A stretch of DNA of 11,762 nt, taken from the NCBI GenBank assembly GCA_900542635.1, contig UQOJ01000062.1:1-11762 (forward strand). The letters run 5' to 3'. A program made the position numbers and the translations under genes. Shown in pieces: positions 6,883 to 11,762 of this stretch. Each line of letters starts with the position of its first letter. The first letter of the stretch is position 1. The notes under the pieces were generated by a model that had not been told where the DNA came from, searched no databases, and saw only the letters and a program-made list of their open reading frames with translations. The stretch is from an uncultured Collinsella sp. Lineage in GTDB: Bacteria > Actinomycetota > Coriobacteriia > Coriobacteriales > Coriobacteriaceae.

Positions 6883-7818
6883 TTATGCGTCCTTCATCTT
6901 GACGTCGAGGGCGTCGCGCAGACCGTCACCCAGCAGGGTGAAGGCGAGCACCGTCGAGAGAATTGCCAGACCGGGCATGATCATCATCCAGGGAGCAGTC
7001 AGAAGATACTGCTGACCGTCCTGAATCATGGAGCCCCACGAAGGCGTAGGCGGAATAACGCCCATGCCGAGGAAGGACAGAGCGGACTCGGTCAGAATGG
7101 CGCCACCAATGTTCATGGTCGCGTAGACCACGATGGAGGCGACGGAGTTCGGGAAGATGTGACGCACTACGATACGAGCATCAGATGCACCCATCGCGCG
7201 CGCAGCGTCAACATAGTCGTTTTCTTTGACCGTCAAGATTGCAGAGCGGAAGACGCGCGCAATCGAAGGCCAGCCGAGAATACCGATGGCGATAAAGACG
7301 TTCTGAAGACCACGGCCGATAACGGCGATCATGGCGACAACGAACAGCACGTACGGGAACGCCAGGAAGATGTCCGCACAGCGCATGATGATCGTATCCC
7401 AGATCCCGCCGTAGAAACCGGCCAGAGCACCCATGACCAGACCGATCACCGTGGAGATCGCGGTGGCCATAATGCCGACGGACAGCGAAACGCGTGCACC
7501 GTAGATAACGCGGACGAGAATGTCGCGACCAAGGGCGTCGGTGCCAAACGGGTGCTCTGCACACGGAGCCAACAGCGACGTCTCGGCCATGGTGGTCGAG
7601 TCGGAAGCCGTCGGCGAACCGAGCCAGGGCTTAGCCCACAGATCTGCGGTCAGGGCAACCAAAACGACGATGATGATCCAGCAGACACCGATAACGGCGA
7701 GCTTGTTCTTGCGAAGACGCTTAAAAGCGTCACCCCACAGCGTGCGGGACTTGGCGGGAGCAGATGCGGCCTTGGTGGCGGTAGCCTGCCCCTGAGACTG
7801 AGAATCAGTTTCCTGCAT
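6883..7818 (-). CDS. oppC: Oligopeptide ABC transporter permease OppC
   Basis: This 311-residue inner-membrane subunit of the peptide channel has a hydrophilic, Gln/Ala-rich cytosolic N-terminus (about 1-40), a first membrane helix (about 41-60), and then the BPD_transp_1 permease domain. The domain carries the ATPase-coupling loop motif AARAMGASDARIVVRHIFPN and the C-terminal family end PGLAILSTVLAFTLLGDGLRDALD. It pairs with OppB to form the pore. The ribosome site AAGGGAGG overlaps the stop codon of oppB, 14 bases upstream, which indicates one operon. NikC/DppC are close relatives; the operon order supports Opp. Confidence 0.92.
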   Translation of the reverse strand: MQETDSQSQGQATATKAASAPAKSRTLWGDAFKRLRKNKLAVIGVCWIIIVVLVALTADLWAKPWLGSPTASDSTTMAETSLLAPCAEHPFGTDALGRDILVRVIYGARVSLSVGIMATAISTVIGLVMGALAGFYGGIWDTIIMRCADIFLAFPYVLFVVAMIAVIGRGLQNVFIAIGILGWPSIARVFRSAILTVKENDYVDAARAMGASDARIVVRHIFPNSVASIVVYATMNIGGAILTESALSFLGMGVIPPTPSWGSMIQDGQQYLLTAPWMMIMPGLAILSTVLAFTLLGDGLRDALDVKMKDA

Positions 7819-7832
7819 GAGACGTACCTCCC

Positions 7833-8870
7833 TTAGGCCTTATCCGACGGACCGCCAAGGCGGATGCGCGGGTCGAGGAATGCATAGCTAATGTCGACGA
7901 GCAGGTTAATCACCATGACGACGACGACGATGAGCGTAACGCCGCCCATAACGATGGGCCAGTCACGCATGCTAATGGCGCGATAGACCTCATAGCCGAT
8001 ACCGGGCCAGTTAAAAACCGTCTCGGTCAGGATGGCGCCCGAAAGCATGCCACCAAAGTCGACACCAATATAGGTAACGACGGGGATGAGTGCATTCTTA
8101 AGCGCATGCTTGACGATGATCGCGCGATTGGAGAGACCCTTGGCCTTTGCCGTACGGATGTAATCCTGGTTCATGACGTCAAGCAGCTGCGAGCGCATAA
8201 TGCGGGCGGCATAAGCGGTCGAAACCGAAGCCAGCGTAATGGTCGGAAGCACATAGTGCATCCAATCCTGATACTGAGAGCTGGAACCGCCGGCACCCGA
8301 GATCGGCATGGAGATTGCACCGCCCGTAGCGTCCTTGAGGATGACGCCAAAGAACAGCTGCAGCAACATACCGAGCCAGAAGGCCGGGACCGCAACGAGG
8401 ATCGACGTGGTGAGCGTTACCAAAATATCCCAGAAGGAATAACGCTTTACCGCCGAAATGATACCCGCACCGATACCCATGATTGCCTCGAGCACGATGG
8501 CGCACGCGGCAAGTTTGACCGTATACGGATACTTCTGGGCAAAGATTTCCGTAACCGGCAGCTTGCGCTGATACGAATTGCCCAGATCGCCATGAAGCAG
8601 GCCGTTCATGTAATACAAGTAACGGTCCACGAGTGACGTTTGAACGGGGTCGCCGTTCTCGTCAAGGATCGCGTTGCCGTCCTCGTCCGACTGGACCAGG
8701 TGATAGCGGACGCGAAGCTGAAGCTCCACCTCGGGGGACAGAGCCTTGTCTCCACCGATCAGCTTGATCGGATCTCCCGGCACGATATTCTGGAGGGCGA
8801 ACAAAATCAGCGTAACGCCCAAAAACACCGGGATGAACTGAAGCACACGTTTAACGATGTACTTACCCAT
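7833..8870 (-). CDS. oppB: Oligopeptide ABC transporter permease OppB
   Basis: This 345-residue permease has the typical N-terminus MGKYIVKRVLQFIPVFLGVT (first membrane helix) and five further hydrophobic segments. The coupling-loop motif is YIRTAKAKGLSNRAIIVKHA, followed by the family signature FNWPGIGYEVYRAI. Between helices 1 and 2 the outside loop contains an Asp-rich insert (DEDGNAILDENGDPVQ), longer than in E. coli OppB; its role is unknown. GGGGAG just upstream of the ATG serves as ribosome site. A 156-base gap with a hairpin separates it from oppA, whereas the genes after it are tightly packed. Confidence 0.93.
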   Translation of the reverse strand: MGKYIVKRVLQFIPVFLGVTLILFALQNIVPGDPIKLIGGDKALSPEVELQLRVRYHLVQSDEDGNAILDENGDPVQTSLVDRYLYYMNGLLHGDLGNSYQRKLPVTEIFAQKYPYTVKLAACAIVLEAIMGIGAGIISAVKRYSFWDILVTLTTSILVAVPAFWLGMLLQLFFGVILKDATGGAISMPISGAGGSSSQYQDWMHYVLPTITLASVSTAYAARIMRSQLLDVMNQDYIRTAKAKGLSNRAIIVKHALKNALIPVVTYIGVDFGGMLSGAILTETVFNWPGIGYEVYRAISMRDWPIVMGGVTLIVVVVMVINLLVDISYAFLDPRIRLGGPSDKA

Positions 8871-8900
8871 ACCACTCCCCTATCTAGGGATTAACCTAAA

Positions 8901-8930
8901 TGGGATGCCGATCGCCAGACCGGCATCCCA
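8901..8930 (-). terminator. oppA-oppB intercistronic stem-loop (attenuator)
   Basis: TGGGATGCCG (8901-8910) and CGGCATCCCA (8921-8930) pair perfectly around a 10-base loop. On the minus strand it is followed by TTTAGGTT, a weak T tract, so partial termination is likely. A second, bulged hairpin TGAGGTC/GACCCTCA sits at 8983-9010 just after the oppA stop. Such structures commonly protect the receptor mRNA and lower expression of the downstream permease genes. Confidence 0.65.
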
Positions 8931-9026
8931 AAATTACCATCAGCCAGTTTACCCCAGGTTAGGGAGAACTGTATGTTTCCCATGAGGTCTACGTAAATAC
9001 TTGACCCTCACGGAAGCTGCAAACTC

Positions 9027-10703
9027 TTAGGCGAGCTCAGCGGTACCCAGATCGGCGTGCTTCTGCGGATCGACATAGAGGTGCTTGATGCGATCAGAGC
9101 CGGCGATGGTGTGCGTGTAGAACATCACCGGGATGACCGGGCAGTCGGCAGCGACCATTGCATCGGCCTCCTGCATCTTAGCGACGCGCTCTTCGTCGTC
9201 AACCGTGGTACGGGCCTCGTCGACCTTGGCGTCGAACTCGGGGTTGTTGTAACCAGAGCGGTTGTCGCCACCGAGGGAGTCGGAGTGGAACAGCGGATAC
9301 AGGAAGTTGTCCATGATCGGGTAGTCAGCAATCCAACCCAGACGACCGAACTGATAGTTAAAGTTCTGATACTGCTCGAGCAGGGCAGACCACTCGGGGG
9401 TATCGGAGACAGCGGTAACGCCAACCTTGGCGAGGTCGCCGATGATGGACTCCATGATCTCCTTGTGGCCACCGTCCTGGTTGTAGGACAGGGTCACGCT
9501 AATGCCACGATCGCCGTTAGCACCAGCGGGAGCAACCTTGTCGAGGTACTCGTTAGCCTTGTCGACGTCGTAGGCGCAGAACTCCCATGCGCCCTCCTTG
9601 TAGCCATCGATGCCCGGAGGAACAATGCCGTCGGCAGGGGTACGGGTACCCTTGAAGATGGTCTTGCAGATGGCCTCACGGTTGATGGCCAGGGAGATAC
9701 CCCTGCGCAGGTCGGCGTTGTTGAACGGCTCGGCCGTGTTGTTGCAGGTCAGGTAGTAGGTGGAAGGCTCGGCGCCGAGCAGCATACGCTCGCCGTCACC
9801 CATGGTGTAGCCGTCCTTGGACACTCCGCGATCCTTCTTGGCAGCGTCGATCTGAGCAACGGGAACGTCGCAGACATCGAGGTTACCGGCCTGGAACTCC
9901 TTGTAAGCGGTCTCCATGTCCTTGATGACCTGGAAGTGGATGCCATCGATCTTGGCCTTGTCGCCATAGTAATCGTCGAACTTCTTGAGGTTGATCTCCT
10001 GACCATCCTCCCACTTGCCGTCCATCATGAACGGGCCGTTACCGACCGGTGCAAGGTAGAAGCTCTTGACATCGGACTCGGCGCACTCGGGAACCGGGGC
10101 CAGAGCCGGGTGAGAGGCGACGAAGGGGAAGTCGGCGTAAGCGGAAGACAGCTTGACGACGAGGGTCTCATCGTCGGGGCAAGTAACACCGCTGAGCTCG
10201 GTAGCGTTACCGGCAAGCAGGTCGTCATAGCCCTCGACCATGGAAAGGTGATAGGAGACCTCGGAAGGGCCGTACTCGGTAGCGATGGCCGACTTGGTGT
10301 TGACCAGACGCTCCCAACCGAGCTTGAAGGACTTGGAGGTAACGTCGTCACCGTTGTGGAACTTGGCCTTCTTGATCTTGAAGGTAAACTCGGTGGCGTC
10401 GTCGTTGGCCTCAAAGGACTCGCAAGCCAGCGGAACGATCTCGCCCTTCTCGGCGTCATAAGAGGTCAGAGCGTCAAAGAGCTGGTACTCGACCTGAGTG
10501 CCCTGGTCCTCCTGGACATTGTAGGGGTCGATGCAGACCGGGTTGTTGATGTAGAAGTTCAGCGTCGAACCGGACTCAGAACCGGAAGCGTCGCCGCCCT
10601 TCTTGCCGCATGCGGCAAGAAAAGCCATGGAGCTCGCAGCGAGGGTGCCGCCAACAAAGGCGCGACGACCCATAACGGGCTGGTGGAACATAGAATCAGC
10701 CAT
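9027..10703 (-). CDS. oppA: Oligopeptide-binding lipoprotein OppA (SBP family 5)
   Basis: This 558-residue substrate-binding protein captures peptides outside the membrane and delivers them to OppBC. The N-terminus has a twin-arginine motif (GRRAFVGG, Arg13-Arg14) followed by a hydrophobic stretch and a lipobox LAAC (Cys32), then a Gly/Ser-rich linker; it should therefore be exported, probably by Tat, and lipid-anchored. The rest matches SBP_bac_5: early NNPVCIDPYNVQEDQG, KAKFHNGDDVTSKSF in the ligand-binding lobe, and DLRRGISLAINREAIC in the second lobe. The first ATG has an excellent AAGGAGG ribosome site at a 5-base spacing. It is the first gene of the opp operon, about 240 bp after the secG terminator. 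The real ligand is unknown. Confidence 0.94.
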   Translation of the reverse strand: MADSMFHQPVMGRRAFVGGTLAASSMAFLAACGKKGGDASGSESGSTLNFYINNPVCIDPYNVQEDQGTQVEYQLFDALTSYDAEKGEIVPLACESFEANDDATEFTFKIKKAKFHNGDDVTSKSFKLGWERLVNTKSAIATEYGPSEVSYHLSMVEGYDDLLAGNATELSGVTCPDDETLVVKLSSAYADFPFVASHPALAPVPECAESDVKSFYLAPVGNGPFMMDGKWEDGQEINLKKFDDYYGDKAKIDGIHFQVIKDMETAYKEFQAGNLDVCDVPVAQIDAAKKDRGVSKDGYTMGDGERMLLGAEPSTYYLTCNNTAEPFNNADLRRGISLAINREAICKTIFKGTRTPADGIVPPGIDGYKEGAWEFCAYDVDKANEYLDKVAPAGANGDRGISVTLSYNQDGGHKEIMESIIGDLAKVGVTAVSDTPEWSALLEQYQNFNYQFGRLGWIADYPIMDNFLYPLFHSDSLGGDNRSGYNNPEFDAKVDEARTTVDDEERVAKMQEADAMVAADCPVIPVMFYTHTIAGSDRIKHLYVDPQKHADLGTAELA

Positions 10704-10708
10704 GCCAT

Positions 10709-10715
10709 CCTCCTT
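10709..10715 (-). promoter_or_regulatory. Strong oppA ribosome binding site
   Basis: AAGGAGG on the minus strand, 5 bases before the ATG at 10703, settles the choice of the first Met rather than the internal Met5 or Met11. Confidence 0.85.
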
Positions 10716-10802
10716 ATGAGATAGGACAAAGAAATGTTCAGTCGGACATATATCGAGACAATCCGATCCGAACCATCAAAACGCCGCCCGCTGCTATGGC
10801 TG

Positions 10803-10831
10803 GTTATGCACAACGGACCAACGTTTCGCAA
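10803..10831 (-). promoter_or_regulatory. Candidate opp operon promoter
   Basis: On the minus strand TTGCGA (10826-10831) and CATAAC (10803-10808) stand 17 bp apart, each matching consensus at 4 of 6 bases, about 100 bases before the oppA start codon. The sequence TTATGCAC overlaps the -10 (10804-10811) and is repeated at 10846-10853. A second, weaker candidate (TTGATG with GATATA) lies nearer to the gene. Confidence 0.3.
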
Positions 10832-10944
10832 TACAGTAGCGCATTTTATGCACGATTTGGGGCTAATTCCGGTTAACGGTCGAGAATTTCTTTAGTTGGG
10901 CGAAGTATGTGGGGATATTTTGACTCTGTTACAAATATGTAAAC

Positions 10945-10971
10945 AAAAAGGGTCCCGCACCTGCGAGACCC
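10945..10971 (-). terminator. secG terminator
   Basis: On the minus strand GGGTCTCGC and GCGGGACCC pair (one G-U) around a 4-base loop and run into TTTTTGTTT, 25 bases past the secG stop codon. Confidence 0.88.
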
Positions 10972-10996
10972 ATTGCAATCGTATATACGCCGATGC

Positions 10997-11251
10997 TTAG
11001 TAGCCGACGATGCCCTGCGGGAAGAAGAACATGCACAGGACGACGCACACGGCAAAAACAACGGCCATAATTACCGTCAGGCGATCGAGGTTCTGCTCCA
11101 TGACGCCCGTGGCAGAGCTGGAGTTATACAGCGAGCTAGCGATCATATCCGAAACGCCGGTGCCCTTACCGGAATGCATCAGGACGAGAATCGTCAGCGC
11201 CACGGCAGAGACAGCCCAAACGACAAACAGAAGAATCTGGAACGGACCCAT
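10997..11251 (-). CDS. secG: Preprotein translocase subunit SecG
   Basis: This 84-residue membrane protein has two hydrophobic segments (about 4-24 and 60-79) joined by a loop with the family motif LMHSGKGTGVSDM and then NLDRLTVI, typical of actinobacterial SecG. SecG is the small helper subunit of the SecYEG channel that exports unfolded proteins. AAGGAG lies 7 bases before the ATG. The gene follows gpmI after a strong terminator and is itself terminated, so it is probably transcribed alone. Linkage of secG to glycolytic genes (tpi, gpm, eno) is common in Gram-positive bacteria and supports the call. Confidence 0.92.
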   Translation of the reverse strand: MGPFQILLFVVWAVSAVALTILVLMHSGKGTGVSDMIASSLYNSSSATGVMEQNLDRLTVIMAVVFAVCVVLCMFFFPQGIVGY

Positions 11252-11355
11252 AGATAAGCTCCTTAATAGAACAGTTCAAACTCCAGTACTGTACCACAAT
11301 CCCCCGCTCTCCCCTACCTGCCACTCAAGGACGGGGCGGAAATGGCAGAAATACC

Positions 11356-11390
11356 AAAAAGGGGGTTGTCCGGTTGTGGACAACCCCCTT
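11356..11390 (-). terminator. gpmI terminator
   Basis: On the minus strand a perfect 12-bp stem, AAGGGGGTTGTC with GACAACCCCCTT, has an 8-base loop and leads into five T, about 25 bases after the gpmI stop codon. It separates gpmI from secG. Confidence 0.92.
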
Positions 11391-11415
11391 ACTAGAAAAC
11401 GGTATTTGTTTTCTA

Positions 11416-11721
11416 TTAGGCCTCGGTGGCGAGCACGCGGCCCGTCATCTCGGCGGAAGGCTCAATACCAGCCATGGTGAGCATGGTCGGAGCGATATCG
11501 GAAAGACGGCCGTCCTCGATACCGGTGAGCTGTGCCTTCTCATCAACGATGATGAACGGCACGCGGTTGGTGGTGTGAGCCGTAAACGGATGCTTGGAAC
11601 CGTCGGAAGCAACGTCAAACATGTGATCGGCGTTGCCGTGGTCGGCGGTAATCAGTGCAAAGCCGCCCTTGGCGAGAATCGCCGGGACAACCTTGGACAG
11701 GGCATCGTCAACAGCCTCGAC
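11416..11721 (-). CDS. gpmI: 2,3-bisphosphoglycerate-independent phosphoglycerate mutase (C-terminal fragment)
   Basis: Only the last 101 codons of a protein that is normally about 510 residues are present; the rest is missing because the contig ends. GpmI interconverts 3- and 2-phosphoglycerate in glycolysis and needs manganese. The fragment carries the alkaline-phosphatase-superfamily metal motif TADHGNADHM, the HTTNRVPFI strand with its conserved His-Thr, and the family end GRLSDIAPTMLTMAGIEPSAEMTG. The genuine sequence stops at 11721: the upstream bases are sequencing adapter, and the apparent GTG start with residues MYKRQ at 11722-11736 is an artefact. Confidence 0.93.
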   Translation of the reverse strand, partial: VEAVDDALSKVVPAILAKGGFALITADHGNADHMFDVASDGSKHPFTAHTTNRVPFIIVDEKAQLTGIEDGRLSDIAPTMLTMAGIEPSAEMTGRVLATEA

Positions 11722-11762
11722 CTGTCTCTTATACACATCTCCGAGCCCACGAGACTAAGGCG
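11722..11762. other. Illumina Nextera adapter contamination at contig end
   Basis: Bases 11722-11740 (CTGTCTCTTATACACATCT) are the 19-bp Tn5 mosaic end used in Nextera libraries. Bases 11741-11755 (CCGAGCCCACGAGAC) are the rest of the Nextera read-2 adapter. Bases 11756-11762 (TAAGGCG) match the first seven bases of the N701 i7 index as I remember it. This is not genomic DNA and should be trimmed. Confidence 0.97.

Noticed and set aside
9057..10724. Long open reading frame (555 codons) on the plus strand opposite oppA
   Set aside because: It mirrors oppA codon for codon and arises because the biased codon use of oppA seldom gives stop codons on the other strand. The protein is of low complexity (Leu/Val/Gly/Asp), matches no family and has no ribosome site. 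The same applies to the plus-strand frames opposite oppF, oppD, oppC and the phosphatase.

Overview
The window looks like a contig end from a Collinsella-like actinobacterium (class Coriobacteriia). I infer this from several things together: moderately high GC; a twin-arginine lipoprotein OppA; SecG sitting next to a glycolytic mutase; and a SpoIIE-type phosphatase paired with a STAS/histidine-kinase-like ATPase fusion in a bacterium that shows no other sporulation genes here. The genus is an inference from style, not from a database match.

Every gene I can support lies on the minus strand, so transcription runs from right to left. In that order the window holds: the C-terminal 101 codons of phosphoglycerate mutase gpmI (cut off by the contig end); a strong terminator; secG and its terminator; a five-gene oligopeptide ABC importer oppA-oppB-oppC-oppD-oppF with very tight B-C-D-F spacing and a stem-loop after oppA; about 500 bp of non-coding DNA packed with long perfect palindromes (4313-4744); tRNA-Leu(GAG) with a terminator; a PAS-GAF-GAF-SpoIIE phosphatase; a fused STAS + HATPase protein; tRNA-Gly(GCC); tRNA-Cys(GCA) with a terminator; and about 510 bp of non-coding DNA that ends in a 127-bp structured element bounded by 14-bp perfect inverted repeats.

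Functionally there are three blocks. GpmI (glycolysis) and SecG (Sec translocon) are housekeeping. The Opp block imports peptides: OppA is the lipid-anchored receptor, OppB/OppC the channel, OppD/OppF the ATPases. The phosphatase and the STAS/ATPase fusion form a partner-switching signalling pair: the phosphatase senses something through PAS/GAF domains and would dephosphorylate the conserved Ser of a STAS domain, which normally frees or sequesters a sigma factor. In this locus the antagonist (STAS) and the anti-sigma kinase-like domain are on one polypeptide.

The points most worth a second look are: (1) the last 41 bases are Illumina Nextera adapter plus part of an i7 index, not genome, so the apparent start of the gpmI fragment is artificial; (2) two very long palindromes and a run of abutting smaller ones between oppF and tRNA-Leu; (3) a near-identical 23-bp A/T-tract motif just upstream of both tRNA promoters; (4) genes (the phosphatase, tRNA-Cys) that start directly behind terminator hairpins with little or no room for a promoter; (5) the 127-bp multi-hairpin element at the left edge.
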